Shown: positions 12,086 to 21,905, counted from the first letter of the stretch. The stretch is DNA of 64,000 bases from Methylovirgula sp. 4M-Z18 (GCF_037890675.1 NZ_CP149574.1:3696874-3760873); one strand, 5' to 3'. Program-made: numbers and translations. The notes: generated from the sequence alone by a model not told the origin.

Positions 12086-13900
12086 TTATCCGGACATCAT
12101 GACCACATGCCCCGGCGATACTTCGCGCCACACACGCTCCGGCACCACATATTCCAGGCTGCGCACCGGCGTCGGCAATTCCGTGGTCGTGGCAGCACGC
12201 CGCAGATTGCGCCGGGATGGATCGGGAATAGGCGCCGCTTGCAGCAATCTTTGCGTATAGGCGTGTTGCGGATTCTCGATAATCGCAGCACGCGGACCCA
12301 TTTCGACAATTTCGCCGAGATACATCACGGCGATCCGATGTGCGACGCGCTCGACGATTGCGATGTCATGCGAAATGAAAAGATATGCCAGGCCGAGTTC
12401 GGCTTGCAGATCCATCATCAAATTCACGACCTGTGCCTTGATCGAGACATCCAGCGCCGAAACGGATTCGTCGGCCACGATCAGCTTGGGCGACAGCGCC
12501 AAGGCCCGGGCGATGCAGACACGCTGACGCTGGCCGCCGGAAAATTCATGCGGGTAGCGGCTGGCCATATCCGGCTTGAGCCCCACCTTTTCGAGGAGAT
12601 CGGCGACTCGTCGCGGCGCGTTCTGGCGATCGGCAAGGCCGTGCACGATGATTGGTTCCGCAATTGCGGCGCCCACCGTTTTGCGGGGATTGAGACTCGC
12701 GAACGGATCTTGGAAGATCATCTGCATCTTGCGGCGCATCGCCCGCAACCCGGATCTGCCGAGCCCTCGCACCTCCTGCCCATCGAAGACGATCGAACCG
12801 CCGATAGGCTCGACGAGCCGAAGAATCGAGCGGCCCAAAGTGGATTTGCCGCAACCGCTCTCTCCGACAACGGCCAACGTCTCTCCCACATGCAGCGCAA
12901 AAGACACATTTTCGACCGCATGAACACGCGACCTGACGCGACTGAAAAGCCCAGCGCGCATGTCAAAACGCGTCACGAGATTTCCGACTTCCAGAATGGG
13001 GCGTTCCGCCATTTTCGCTGTCGACTCGCGTCTCGCCGCCGGCTGCACTGCGCCGCTCACCGGATCCACGATTGCGAACCGTTGTGGATCCGGCTCGCCT
13101 TTCATTGAGCCGAGTTGCGGCACGGCGGCGAGCAAGGCGCGTGTATAAGCTTCCTTGGGCGAGGCGAAGATTTCCGCCGTTGGCCCCTCTTCGACCTTGC
13201 GGCCCCGCAACATCACAACGACGCGGTCCGCTATTTCCGCAACGACCCCCATATCATGGGTGATGAAGACGACCGACATCCCCTCTTCAGACTGCAAGCT
13301 TTTAATCAGCTCAATGATTTCGGCCTGAATCGTGACGTCGAGGGCGGTGGTTGGCTCATCGGCGATCAGCAAGCGCGGCTTGCAGGCAAGGGCCATCGCG
13401 ATCATCACGCGCTGCCGCATGCCGCCGGACAAACGGTGCGGGTAATCCGCCAAACGGCTTGCCGCGGCGGGGATCCGCACACGCTCCAACAGGCGTAGAG
13501 CCTCCGCCTCCGCCGCGCGCCGATCCATGCCGCGATGCGCGATCAGCACTTCTGCCAGCTGAAAGCCGACGGTCAAGACCGGATTGAGGCTCGTCATCGG
13601 CTCCTGAAAAATCATGGCGACCGCATTGCCGCGCAGCTTCCGCATCTCCTCTTCGGACAACGCGAGAAGGTCGGAGTCGCCCAAAAAAATGCTTCCCGAT
13701 GCGCGGCTGTTGGCCTGCGGCAGCAGCCGCATCGTGGCGAGCGCGGTCACGCTTTTGCCGGAGCCGGATTCGCCGACGATCGCCAGAATTTCGCCTGCCG
13801 CAATGTCAAACGACAAGCTCTTCACTGCATCGCGCCATTGATTGTCGACGCGGAACGCCACGTTCAGATCTTGAACGCGCAAGACGGGGCTATTCGTCAT
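12086..13900 (-). CDS. Fused dipeptide-type ABC transporter ATPase (OppD-OppF fusion, GsiA-like)
   Basis: This 604-residue protein carries two complete ABC ATPase halves of the Opp/Dpp/Gsi family. The first has Walker A GESGSGKS (about residue 42), signature LSGGMRQRV and Walker B LLIADEP. The second, starting near residue 300, has [17 protein letters not shown] and LIVADES. Each half ends in the oligopeptide-transporter tail (for example [13 protein letters not shown]). A single fused chain replaces the usual OppD and OppF pair, as in the glutathione transporter GsiA. It overlaps the permease gene by 4 bases (ATGA), so translation is coupled. It powers import through the two permeases upstream. 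Confidence 0.93.
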   Translation of the reverse strand: MTNSPVLRVQDLNVAFRVDNQWRDAVKSLSFDIAAGEILAIVGESGSGKSVTALATMRLLPQANSRASGSIFLGDSDLLALSEEEMRKLRGNAVAMIFQEPMTSLNPVLTVGFQLAEVLIAHRGMDRRAAEAEALRLLERVRIPAAASRLADYPHRLSGGMRQRVMIAMALACKPRLLIADEPTTALDVTIQAEIIELIKSLQSEEGMSVVFITHDMGVVAEIADRVVVMLRGRKVEEGPTAEIFASPKEAYTRALLAAVPQLGSMKGEPDPQRFAIVDPVSGAVQPAARRESTAKMAERPILEVGNLVTRFDMRAGLFSRVRSRVHAVENVSFALHVGETLAVVGESGCGKSTLGRSILRLVEPIGGSIVFDGQEVRGLGRSGLRAMRRKMQMIFQDPFASLNPRKTVGAAIAEPIIVHGLADRQNAPRRVADLLEKVGLKPDMASRYPHEFSGGQRQRVCIARALALSPKLIVADESVSALDVSIKAQVVNLMMDLQAELGLAYLFISHDIAIVERVAHRIAVMYLGEIVEMGPRAAIIENPQHAYTQRLLQAAPIPDPSRRNLRRAATTTELPTPVRSLEYVVPERVWREVSPGHVVMMSG

Positions 13901-14778
13901 CCTTCACCCCGCAGTTTCGGGTCGACGGCATCACGCAGGCCGTCGCCGAGCAGGTTCAACGCAAAGGTCACGATCAGAATCGCGAGGCTCGGCGCCAATA
14001 CGATCCAAACCGAGTCGAGGATCTGCTGGAAGCCCTCTTCGATCATACCGCCCCAGGTCGGCGTCGGCACTTTGATACTTAAGCCGACGAAGGCGAGCGA
14101 CGCTTCGGTGCGAATGGCGTTGCCGAGCCAAAGCGATGCAATCACCAAAATTTCCGGCACGATATTGGGCAAAATATGCCCAAGCACGATGCGCATGTCG
14201 GAAAAGCCGAGGGCACGGCAAGCATCGACGAATTCGCGCTCTTTCAGCGCGATCGTCGGGCTGCGCGCGATCCGGGCAAAGGACGGGATCGAGGTCAGCG
14301 CGATCGCCCATATGATATTGGCGATCGAAGGTCCGAGCATCGCAACGATCAACAATCCGAGTATGAGGGACGGAAAAGCCAGCAAGACGTCCATCGCTTG
14401 CATGATCACGACATCGAATCGCCCACCGTACCAGCCCGCAACCATACCGATGAGCGATCCGGCCACCATGGCGATAAGCGTCGATGTAAAGCCGATGAAC
14501 AAAGATATCTGACCGCCGTAGATGAGCCGCGAAAAAATATCGCGCCCGAAATAATCCGTTCCAAACCAGTGCTCCGCGCTCGGCGGCCCGAGCTTGGCGA
14601 AGACATCCTGCTCGGTGGGATCTTGCAGACCGAAAAGCGGCGCGATCACAACCACCAAAACCACGGCAAGGAATCCGACAAGGCCGACCCACGACGCCTT
14701 GTTCGTATTGAAAGCGGCGACGATGCCCGCAAGCGCGCGGCTCCCGAATACCGTCCTCTCTGATGCCACATATGTCAT
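13897..14778 (-). CDS. Peptide-type ABC transporter permease, OppC/DppC-like
   Basis: About 293 residues. After a cytoplasmic N-terminus and a first membrane helix near residue 40, the protein shows HWFGTDYFGRDIFSRLIYG, the DppC/OppC hallmark, then five further helices and the EAA loop around RALGFSDMRIVLGHILPN that docks on the ATPase. A longer reading frame begins at 15054, but the ATG at 14778 forms an ATGA overlap with the upstream permease stop and yields the normal family length. It works with the neighbouring OppB-type permease in the cytoplasmic membrane. Confidence 0.93.
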   Translation of the reverse strand: MTYVASERTVFGSRALAGIVAAFNTNKASWVGLVGFLAVVLVVVIAPLFGLQDPTEQDVFAKLGPPSAEHWFGTDYFGRDIFSRLIYGGQISLFIGFTSTLIAMVAGSLIGMVAGWYGGRFDVVIMQAMDVLLAFPSLILGLLIVAMLGPSIANIIWAIALTSIPSFARIARSPTIALKEREFVDACRALGFSDMRIVLGHILPNIVPEILVIASLWLGNAIRTEASLAFVGLSIKVPTPTWGGMIEEGFQQILDSVWIVLAPSLAILIVTFALNLLGDGLRDAVDPKLRGEG

Positions 14779-15713
14779 TGCAACTTCACCCGCGGATCGG
14801 CAAGTCCATAGGCCAGATCGGTGATCAAATTGACGATCACGACCAGCAATGTGTAGACGACCATCATGCCTTGCAGCATCGGATAATCGCGCTGCATCAG
14901 AGCGCCGATAATCAATTTGCCGAGGCCCGGCCGGTTGAACACCGTTTCGTTGATCACGGAATTGCCGATGAGCATCCCCATATAGAGCCCGGTGATCGTG
15001 ATCACCGGCATGAGGCCGTTGCGGAATGCGTGACGCCACACGACGACGCTCCATTCAAGCCCCTTCGCCTTGGCGGTACGCACATAATCTTCCGAGAGCA
15101 CCTCCAACATCGCGGAGCGCGTGACGCGCGTGATATAGGCAGCCGTAATCAGCCCCAGATTGACGGCAGGCAGAGCCAGCGACCTAAACCATGCGGTGAA
15201 ACTGCCGGACGATGCGCTGATCACCGGAAGCCATTGCAGCCAGATGGCAAAGACGAGAATGAGAATGATCGCCGAGACGAACGGCGGAAACGACAGGCCG
15301 AGCAGCGACGCAATGCGAATGATGTAGTCGATCAGACGATTGCGATGCAAGGCCGACCACACACCCAAGGGCACCCCAATGGCCAGACCGATCAACAAGG
15401 AGGCAGCGGTGAGTTCGAGCGTCCAAGGCAAAACCTTCATGACTTCCGAAAGCACCGGCGCTCCGGTCTTCATGCTTTCGCCCCAGTTGCCCTGCAAAGC
15501 GCCGACCAGAAAGTCAATATATTGGCGCCATATCGGCTGATCGAGCCCGAATTTATGATGAAAGGCTTCGACGGCCTCGCGCCCGGCCTGGTCGCCGAGA
15601 AAGACAAGCGCCGGATCGCCCGGAACGATGCGCACCAGCACGAACACCAGAGTGAGGACGGCAAAGAGCGTCACGACCGCGAATGCCAGCCGCCGCAAGA
15701 TGAAATTCGTCAT
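14775..15713 (-). CDS. Peptide-type ABC transporter permease, OppB/DppB-like
   Basis: This 312-residue protein begins MTNFILRRLAFAVVTLFAVL, the usual N-terminal helix of DppB/OppB permeases. IVPGDPALVFLG follows, the periplasmic segment specific to this subfamily. About six membrane helices and an EAA-type loop near TAKAKGLEWSVVVWRHAFRN complete the fold. The gene sits between the binding protein (134 bases upstream) and the OppC-type permease (4-base overlap). All five genes from the binding protein to the FAD enzyme run in the same direction and likely form one operon. Confidence 0.93.
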   Translation of the reverse strand: MTNFILRRLAFAVVTLFAVLTLVFVLVRIVPGDPALVFLGDQAGREAVEAFHHKFGLDQPIWRQYIDFLVGALQGNWGESMKTGAPVLSEVMKVLPWTLELTAASLLIGLAIGVPLGVWSALHRNRLIDYIIRIASLLGLSFPPFVSAIILILVFAIWLQWLPVISASSGSFTAWFRSLALPAVNLGLITAAYITRVTRSAMLEVLSEDYVRTAKAKGLEWSVVVWRHAFRNGLMPVITITGLYMGMLIGNSVINETVFNRPGLGKLIIGALMQRDYPMLQGMMVVYTLLVVIVNLITDLAYGLADPRVKLQ

Positions 15714-15847
15714 CGGTTCACCTCGCAGTCGGACTGGCGATCGCTGTCATCGGGCGATCGAATTCTGCACAGCGCCTGCGCCGCATGCGGCGCCGCCTGA
15801 GCGCGACGCGACGCAATGATAGCGGCAAGCATGGTCATCGCCGTGGC

Positions 15848-17392
15848 CTATTTCGTGAAATGGGTCTTTTCCGTTATCGGCGGCGAGAGATTGAGCGATC
15901 CTTTCAGATCGTACCCCAAATCAAGATCGTCATGCCAAGCCCAGATCTGCAGCTGTTCGAAGACGGGAATGCCGCAAACGTTCTTGATCAGCTTGTCCTG
16001 CGCCTCTTTCCACAATTCCTTCTGTTTGGCAGGGTCGGTCTCGATACGCGCTGCGCGAATTTCCGTGTCCGCGACATTGCAATGGCTGAAGTTGGTGATG
16101 GCGGTCGGCGTGCCGACGATCGACGCCGAATCGTAGAATTGCGTCAAGTAAACGTCCGCGACGGGAAAGCGGGCTGCCTGATAGTGAACGAGCTGAGACA
16201 AATCCTTGCGAATTTGCGCGTGATATGTCGCGTGGTCGACGAGCTGAATGTCCAGGTTGATGCCGGTTTTCTTCAGTTGTGCTTGTACGGCCTGGATGAC
16301 GGACAACATGCCTCCGAACGTGGTGTGGATCGTCTGGATGGTCAATCCGTTCGGGAAGCCGGCTTCTTTCAAGAGCGCCTTCGCCTTTTCCGGATCATAT
16401 GGATAGAGCTCCGCCTGCTGATCGGTGCCGAGATAGCCAGAAGGCACAACCGAGACGGCCTCGCGCGACGATCCCGCGCCCTTGAGCGCAACGATTTGCT
16501 TGCGGTTGATGGAATAGGCGATGGCCTGCCGAACACGAAGATCGTCGAAAGGCTTGATCGTCGTATTGATGAAGAGCGTCGACAATTCGCCCGGCTCCAT
16601 CGCTAGAACTTTGATGCCGGGGACCTTCGAGATGCGATCGATCCAGGACTGATCCTGCTTGCCGTAAACGAGATCAAGCTCGCCCGATTCGAATGCGAGA
16701 TCGCGGCTCGCATCATCGGGAATGTAGCGGTACATGATCTGCTCGATCTGAGGCGCACCGCGGAAATATTTCTTGTTCGCCGCCAGCTTCACGTATTGTT
16801 GCGGCTGATATTCGACGAACTCGAATGGCCCCGTTCCGATCGGATTTTTGGAGAATTTGTCCCCCAGCGCCTCGACGGCCTTTTTGCAGACCATATTGCC
16901 GCCGTGCAGATTCGCGAGATAGCCGAGAAAACCGGCGACAGGGTGCTGCAGCGTGACTTTCACCGTATAGGGGTCGACAGCTTCGACATTGGAAAGCTGG
17001 TTGAAATCATTCGCGAAGGACGACGTTTTCTTGTCGGATGCCCGCTTGATCGAAAAGACGGCATCTTCCGCGGTGAATTCGCCATAGTCGTGATGACATT
17101 GCACGCCGTGCCGGATCTTGAAGGTCCATTCCGTTCCGGCAGGATTCGCGCTCCAGCTTTCGGCGAGATCGGGTTCGATGAATTCAGGGCTGATCTGGCC
17201 AGGCTTGATGCGCACGAGGCCGTTGAAGATATAGTTGAGGACCCCTTTGTCGGCCGTCGACGTCGCAGAATGCGGATCGAGCGTGCTCGCGTCTGCGGTC
17301 CCCATACCGATGGTGAGAACCGTTTTCTGGGCAAGGGCAGGACTGCACGCCAGCAAAATGGCCAATCCGCCTATAATTATCCGCTTCATCAT
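15848..17392 (-). CDS. Periplasmic solute-binding protein of a peptide-type ABC transporter (SBP_bac_5)
   Basis: This protein of about 514 residues starts with a signal peptide (basic MKRIII, hydrophobic core, cleavage after SPALAQ). The mature part has family features: DPHSATSTADKGVLNYIFNG near the N-terminus, LAESWSANPAGTEWTFKIR (the typical 'predicted load' strand) and FDDLRVRQAIAYSINRKQIV in the hinge region. Members bind di- and oligopeptides, glutathione, nickel chelates or small glycans, so the ligand is open. The start at 17392 (or 17389) follows GGGAGAG at good spacing; the frame extends to 17428 without support. It is the first gene of the transporter operon and is divergent from the amino-sugar operon, which suggests a ligand containing amino sugar or cell-wall peptide. 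Confidence 0.92.
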   Translation of the reverse strand: MMKRIIIGGLAILLACSPALAQKTVLTIGMGTADASTLDPHSATSTADKGVLNYIFNGLVRIKPGQISPEFIEPDLAESWSANPAGTEWTFKIRHGVQCHHDYGEFTAEDAVFSIKRASDKKTSSFANDFNQLSNVEAVDPYTVKVTLQHPVAGFLGYLANLHGGNMVCKKAVEALGDKFSKNPIGTGPFEFVEYQPQQYVKLAANKKYFRGAPQIEQIMYRYIPDDASRDLAFESGELDLVYGKQDQSWIDRISKVPGIKVLAMEPGELSTLFINTTIKPFDDLRVRQAIAYSINRKQIVALKGAGSSREAVSVVPSGYLGTDQQAELYPYDPEKAKALLKEAGFPNGLTIQTIHTTFGGMLSVIQAVQAQLKKTGINLDIQLVDHATYHAQIRKDLSQLVHYQAARFPVADVYLTQFYDSASIVGTPTAITNFSHCNVADTEIRAARIETDPAKQKELWKEAQDKLIKNVCGIPVFEQLQIWAWHDDLDLGYDLKGSLNLSPPITEKTHFTK

Positions 17393-17969
17393 CTCCGCTC
17401 TCCCGCTGAAACCCTCTTTGAGAACCATACAGTAGATTTAAAGCTGCCCGCAACGCACGCCCTGCATGCGGGTCGTCGATTCTGATATCGTCCGCGAACA
17501 TGCTGAAAAGCCGGACAAAACATTGGCATAGCAGGCGCGAAATCGAGCAATGCGATGCACCCGACAGCAGCTTTTTCGCCCCATCGCGTTTCTTGACCCT
17601 GAGCGATCAAACCCGTGTCAATGCCACGACGATCGGAGACATCGTATCGGCCGCCCGCGTTATGCACCGGCGCCAGCGAAGAGGTGAAATTCAGCTTGAT
17701 ACTAAGGTTTGGTCTTTTTCAACATCAGGACCGGTTTCCGTTGCCTGACGTCTGTTAGTCTGACGATCTGATAATACCAATATAATACCAATTTCCGACC
17801 AGCATGAAATTTATTTTCATTTCCGTCTCTAAATTATGTATATTTTAGGTGAAAATCGCTTGCTTTCGGCAAAAAGCGCCGACTTGGCTATCTTTTTTTG
17901 TTGGATAATTAGATTGTGCTTGATGATTGGCGCAACAATGGCATTGATAATCGTCGGGAGAAAGCAACG
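17393..17969. other. Divergent intergenic region between the transporter and amino-sugar operons
   Basis: This 577-base stretch holds no convincing gene. The right half (about 17750-17900) is AT-rich and should contain the promoters of the amino-sugar operon. Besides the tandem repeat at 17772-17793, it contains ATGAAA-N5-TTTCAT at 17804-17820. Near 17707-17738 it has TTTGGTCTTT and AGGACCGG, which loosely recall half-sites of GntR/HutC-type amino-sugar regulators. An open frame at 17500-17748 has no family likeness, no ribosome site and looks like chance. Confidence 0.5.
17772..17793. repeat. Tandem 11-bp repeat (TAATACCAATA, TAATACCAATT) upstream of the amino-sugar operon
   Basis: Two copies differing at one position are arranged head to tail with an 11-base period, one helical turn, about 180 bases before the kinase start. 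AATACCA (reverse TGGTATT) resembles half-sites of GntR-type amino-sugar regulators, and a GntR gene lies in this operon. A binding role is inference. Confidence 0.45.
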
Positions 17970-18857
17970 ATGATGGTCTTAGGCGTCGACGGCGGGGGAA
18001 CGAGCTGCCGAGCAGCGCTTGCGACCGCTGAGGGACGAATCGTCGGCCGGGCGAAAGTCGGTCCCGCCAATATCCGGACGGATCTGAACGGCGCGCGCGA
18101 CAGCATCATGGCGGCAGTTCGCGACGCGTTCGCGTCGGCCGGCCAAGACATCGCCTCAATCCCGGATACGCCGGCCCTGCTCGGCCTCGCGGGAGCCAAT
18201 GTCGGAACCTATGGCGTGCAATTGCGCGCGGCCCTGCCCTTCACCCATTGCCTCATTCAGTCGGACACCATGATTGCGCTGGAAGGCGCGGTCGGGATGG
18301 GCGATGGCGCCATCGCCATTCTGGGAACGGGTAGCGCCTATCTCGCGCGGGAAGCGAACGAGATCCGCGAACTCGGGGGCTGGGGTTTTCTGATCGGCGA
18401 TCAAGGCAGCGGCGCGCGGATCGGCCGCGATCTCCTCGAGGAGACGCTTCTGGCCTTTGACGGAATCGTCCCTGGCTCTCCCCTGACCGAAGCGGTCTTG
18501 GCCGCCCACCGCGGCGATCCGGGCCAGATCGTGGAATTCACCACATCGGCAACGCCTGGTGATTTCGCGACCTACGCGCCCATGGTCTTCGATTACGCGG
18601 ACCATGGCGATGCAGTGGCCATCAAAATTGCCGATCGGGCCGCGGCGGCCGTCGAAGCTTCGCTCGATGCGCTCAAATTGAAACAGGATGCGCCGCGCTG
18701 CCTGCTGGGCGGCCTTGCCGCCCAGATCGGACCACGGCTGTCCGCACATCACCAAGCGCTCATAAGCCCGCCCTTACAGGATGCGTTGGGAGGCGCAATC
18801 TCCATGGCTGTCCGTTTGTTCGCCGACCGAGATGTAAGCCATGCCGGACCCTATTGA
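17970..18857 (+). CDS. BadF/BadG-type sugar kinase, probable N-acetylglucosamine kinase
   Basis: This 295-residue member of the BadF/BadG/BcrA/BcrD ATPase family has the phosphate-1 loop LGVDGGGTS at the N-terminus, a phosphate-2 loop GTGSAYL near 110, and GGWGFLIGDQGSGA, the motif shared with mammalian and bacterial GlcNAc kinases. It most likely phosphorylates GlcNAc (or GlcN/MurNAc) to the 6-phosphate for NagA and NagB-II encoded downstream. The ATG at 17970 follows GGGAG by 9 bases. It is the first gene of an operon in which every junction overlaps. A kinase, rather than a PTS, implies uptake of unphosphorylated sugar, consistent with the divergent ABC transporter. Confidence 0.8.
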   Translation: MMVLGVDGGGTSCRAALATAEGRIVGRAKVGPANIRTDLNGARDSIMAAVRDAFASAGQDIASIPDTPALLGLAGANVGTYGVQLRAALPFTHCLIQSDTMIALEGAVGMGDGAIAILGTGSAYLAREANEIRELGGWGFLIGDQGSGARIGRDLLEETLLAFDGIVPGSPLTEAVLAAHRGDPGQIVEFTTSATPGDFATYAPMVFDYADHGDAVAIKIADRAAAAVEASLDALKLKQDAPRCLLGGLAAQIGPRLSAHHQALISPPLQDALGGAISMAVRLFADRDVSHAGPY

Positions 18858-19623
18858 TCTCATGCTCAAAACCATCGCCGGACCCAAGAGCAAAAGCGCG
18901 CCGCTCTATTTGCAGCTGCGCGCGTCGATCCTCGACGCAATAAGAAAAGGATCGTTGCCCCCTGGAGATGCATTGCCGTCCGAGCGTGAAATCGCCGCGC
19001 GAGCGAAGATTTCCCGCGTGACCGTTCGCAAGGCGCTGCGGAGCCTCGTCGAACAGGGCGTTCTCGTCCAACGCCATGGCTCCGGCACCTTTGTCGCCGC
19101 TCATGCCGAACCTCGGGTGCAGCCTCTCTCGCGGCTGACCTCTTTCACCGATGATATGGCAAGGCGCGGCAAGCGGACTCATTCCCTGTGGCTCGAACGC
19201 GGCATCCACCTGCCGTCGCCGCAGGAAATGATGGTGCTCGGCCTGACGGCAAGCGAGCGTGTCACGCGGGTCCACCGCCTGCGTTTCGCCAATGACACGG
19301 CGCTCGCCGTCGAACGCGTCTCGATCGCAGCTTCGCTGCTGCCGAATCCCGAAGAGATCGTTGCATCGCTTTACGCGGCCCTGGCGGCACGGGGCAATCA
19401 TCCCGTACGTGCCGTCCAGCGCATTTCGGCGGCCATCGTCGATGCGCAAGATGCCGAATTGCTGCGCGTTCCACCGGGGTCCGCCGGGCTCGATATCGAG
19501 CGGATCTCTTACCTAGGACACGGCAAGACGGTTGAATTCACCCGATCGGTCTACCGCAGCGACATCTACGATTTCGTTGCAGAAATGCAGCTGGGCGAAT
19601 CCAGCGAAGGAGAGGAACATTGA
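18841..19623 (+). CDS. nagR: GntR/HutC-family regulator of the amino-sugar operon
   Basis: This 260-residue repressor-type protein has an N-terminal winged helix (about 15-85: PLYLQLRASILDAI, PSEREIAARAKISRVTVRKAL, GSGTFVA) and a C-terminal UTRA ligand domain (about 100-250) with SFTDDMARRG and ERISYLG. UTRA domains of this class (NagR/YvoA, DasR) bind GlcN-6-P or GlcNAc-6-P, which fits the three enzymes around it. It overlaps the kinase gene by 17 bases and ends within the start of the deaminase gene. A likely target is the repeat-rich region ahead of the kinase. Confidence 0.85.
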   Translation: MPDPIDLMLKTIAGPKSKSAPLYLQLRASILDAIRKGSLPPGDALPSEREIAARAKISRVTVRKALRSLVEQGVLVQRHGSGTFVAAHAEPRVQPLSRLTSFTDDMARRGKRTHSLWLERGIHLPSPQEMMVLGLTASERVTRVHRLRFANDTALAVERVSIAASLLPNPEEIVASLYAALAARGNHPVRAVQRISAAIVDAQDAELLRVPPGSAGLDIERISYLGHGKTVEFTRSVYRSDIYDFVAEMQLGESSEGEEH

Positions 19624-20648
19624 CCAACGAGACTCACATGCGCCGCGAGGTGCTGGAAATTCCGCAGGCCGTCGCGCGATTGTTCGATCGCTCGTCGGTC
19701 GAGATCGAGCGCGCCGGCAGCACGCTCCGAACAATCGACCCAAACGTTATAGTTACGGTGGCGCGCGGCTCATCGGACCATGCCGCCTCGTTTCTGAAAT
19801 ATGCGATAGAACTCACGATAGGCGTTCCGGTGGCGTCGCTCGGCCCTTCGATTGCCTCCATCTATGAGGTTCGTCTCAAACTCGCCAACGCAGCCTGCAT
19901 CGCCATTTCGCAGTCGGGCAAAAGCCCCGATATCGTCGCGATGACCCATACGGCGTGTCGCGGCGGCGCAACCGGGATCGCGCTCACCAACACCGCCGGC
20001 TCGCCCCTTACGAAAGCGGTCGGTCATCCGATCGACATCGCCGCCGGCGCCGAGAAAAGCGTCGCCGCAACGAAGACCTTCGTGAATTCGGCAGTCGCGG
20101 GTCTTGGCATTCTCGCGCATTGGGCCGGCGACAAAGCGCTGCTGACTGCGGCGCGCGAATTGCCGCAGCACCTGGAGCGCGCCGTCGCCTGCGATTGGAA
20201 CATCTTTGGCGATGCGCTCGACCGGGCGCCTTCCGTCTTCGTGCTTGGGCGCGGCCCCACGCTCGCGATTGCCAATGAAGTCGCTTTGAAATTCAAAGAG
20301 ACGTGTTCGCTTCATGCCGAAGCCTATAGCGGCGCCGAAGTCATGCATGGGCCAATGGCGCTGGTCGGACCAGGCTTTCCGGTGCTGGCCCTTGCGGCTC
20401 GCGACCGAGCGGAGGTTTCGATCGTCGATGCGGCCGATGTGCTTGCCGGCAAAGGCGCGGCGACCTTCGTCACCTCAGATCGCGCCAGCAAAGCCGCTCA
20501 TCTGCCATTCGCCGCGACCGGGCATCCACTCACGGATGCGTTGGTGCTGATCGCGTCCTTCTATGCCTTCGTCGAGGCCTTCGCGCGCCGCCGCGGCCTC
20601 AATCCGGACGAACCACGGAATCTGCGCAAAGTGACGGAGACCATATGA
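19620..20648 (+). CDS. Glucosamine-6-phosphate deaminase, NagB-II type (double SIS domain)
   Basis: This 342-residue protein consists of two SIS domains like the isomerase half of GlmS but lacks the glutaminase half. Motifs are RGSSDHA, SQSGKSPD, AEKSVAATKTF, GRGPTLAIANEVALKFKE and the C-terminal PRNLRKVT. Such stand-alone proteins in nag operons (NagB-II of Shewanella) convert GlcN-6-P to fructose-6-P and ammonia; AgaS-type enzymes are the alternative. It lacks the GAGTSGR motif of MurNAc-6-P etherase (MurQ). The start is a TTG at 19620 with a strong AAGGAGAGG ahead, interlocked with the nagR stop; the first ATG is at 19638. Confidence 0.85.
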   Translation: MTNETHMRREVLEIPQAVARLFDRSSVEIERAGSTLRTIDPNVIVTVARGSSDHAASFLKYAIELTIGVPVASLGPSIASIYEVRLKLANAACIAISQSGKSPDIVAMTHTACRGGATGIALTNTAGSPLTKAVGHPIDIAAGAEKSVAATKTFVNSAVAGLGILAHWAGDKALLTAARELPQHLERAVACDWNIFGDALDRAPSVFVLGRGPTLAIANEVALKFKETCSLHAEAYSGAEVMHGPMALVGPGFPVLALAARDRAEVSIVDAADVLAGKGAATFVTSDRASKAAHLPFAATGHPLTDALVLIASFYAFVEAFARRRGLNPDEPRNLRKVTETI

Positions 20649-21817
20649 CGCCCCAATCGGCTCTCCTTGCGCCGCGCATTTTCGACGGCGAAACGTGGCA
20701 CACGAATGCCGCCGTGTTGATGGCGAATGGCGACGTCGACGCGATTGTGCAGCAAAACGCGATACCGTCAGGGCTTGAGGTAACGGAAATCGATACCGGT
20801 TTCATCGCCCCAGGCTTCGTCGACTTGCAGGTCAACGGCGGTGGCGGCGTGATGCTCAACGATCATCGCGACGCCGATGCCATCCGTACGATCTGCGCGG
20901 CGCATGCTTCCTTCGGCACCACGGCCCTGCTGGCGACCCTCATCACCGATACACCCACGATCACAGCCGAAGCGATTGCCGCCGGCGCCGAAGCGGCGCG
21001 CCGTCAAATACCGGGCTTTCTCGGCCTGCATCTCGAAGGCCCGCATCTCTCGATCCGTCGCAAAGGCGCGCACGACCCGCATCTGATCCGCCCGATGGAG
21101 GAAGACGATCTCATTCGCCTGATCGCGGCACGCGATCAGATGCCCGTCCTGCTGACGACGGTCGCAACGGAATCGGTCGCTCCCCATCAGATCAAGCATC
21201 TTGCCGGTGCGGGCCTCATCGTCAGCCTCGGTCATTCCAATGCGAATTATGCTGATGTCGTTCAAGCGGCCAAGGCCGGGGCATCGATGGCGACTCATCT
21301 GTTCAATGCCATGAGCCAGATCGAAAATCGCGCGCCGGGACTGGTCGGCGCGTCCATCGCGCTGCCGAGCCTATGGGCCGGCCTGATTGCCGACGGCATT
21401 CATGTCGATCCGATCAACATTGGCATAGCCCTACGCGCCAAACCTGGCCCGGCGCGAATCTTCCTCGTGACCGACGCGATGGCGACGATCGGCACCGATA
21501 TGCGCGAATTCAAGCTCAACGGCCGCGTCATCAAGCGCCATGACGGTCGGTTGACATTGGAAGACGGCACGCTGGCCGGAGCGGATCTCGACATGATTTC
21601 GGCTGTGCGTTTCATGCGGAACCGCATTGGCATCACGTTGGAAGAAGCTCTGCGAATGGCGTCGCTTTATCCGGCAATGGCCGTCGGTATGGATCATCGT
21701 CATGGACGTTTGGGCCTGCACACGCGAGCCGACATGGTCGTGCTCGACGACGAGCTTGGCATTGGGTCCGTCTGGATTGGCGGCCAACCCGTGTATCGCG
21801 CGCCGGCCCGGCGCTAA
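20645..21817 (+). CDS. nagA: N-acetylglucosamine-6-phosphate deacetylase
   Basis: This 390-residue amidohydrolase removes acetate from GlcNAc-6-P to give GlcN-6-P for the deaminase encoded just upstream. It shows GFVDLQVNGGGGV (metal site, with Q replacing the first His as usual in NagA), HLEGPHLS, SLGHSNANY, THLFNAMSQ and LVTDAMATIGT with the catalytic aspartate. Its ATG overlaps the previous stop by 4 bases. It closes the amino-sugar operon and faces the low-GC dehydratase gene across 88 bases, where I see no clear terminator. Confidence 0.95.
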   Translation: MTPQSALLAPRIFDGETWHTNAAVLMANGDVDAIVQQNAIPSGLEVTEIDTGFIAPGFVDLQVNGGGGVMLNDHRDADAIRTICAAHASFGTTALLATLITDTPTITAEAIAAGAEAARRQIPGFLGLHLEGPHLSIRRKGAHDPHLIRPMEEDDLIRLIAARDQMPVLLTTVATESVAPHQIKHLAGAGLIVSLGHSNANYADVVQAAKAGASMATHLFNAMSQIENRAPGLVGASIALPSLWAGLIADGIHVDPINIGIALRAKPGPARIFLVTDAMATIGTDMREFKLNGRVIKRHDGRLTLEDGTLAGADLDMISAVRFMRNRIGITLEEALRMASLYPAMAVGMDHRHGRLGLHTRADMVVLDDELGIGSVWIGGQPVYRAPARR

Positions 21818-21905
21818 GCGCGCACGATTGATGGCATCCGCGGTCGTATCTAGGATCAGAACGCATTTACCGAGCCGGAAGATCGCGGTCGCCGCAACCA
21901 TGGCT

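Noticed and set aside
17500-17748. Plus-strand frame of 82 codons in the transporter/amino-sugar intergenic region
   Set aside because: No ribosome site, no hydrophobic or domain pattern, and it crosses likely promoter DNA.
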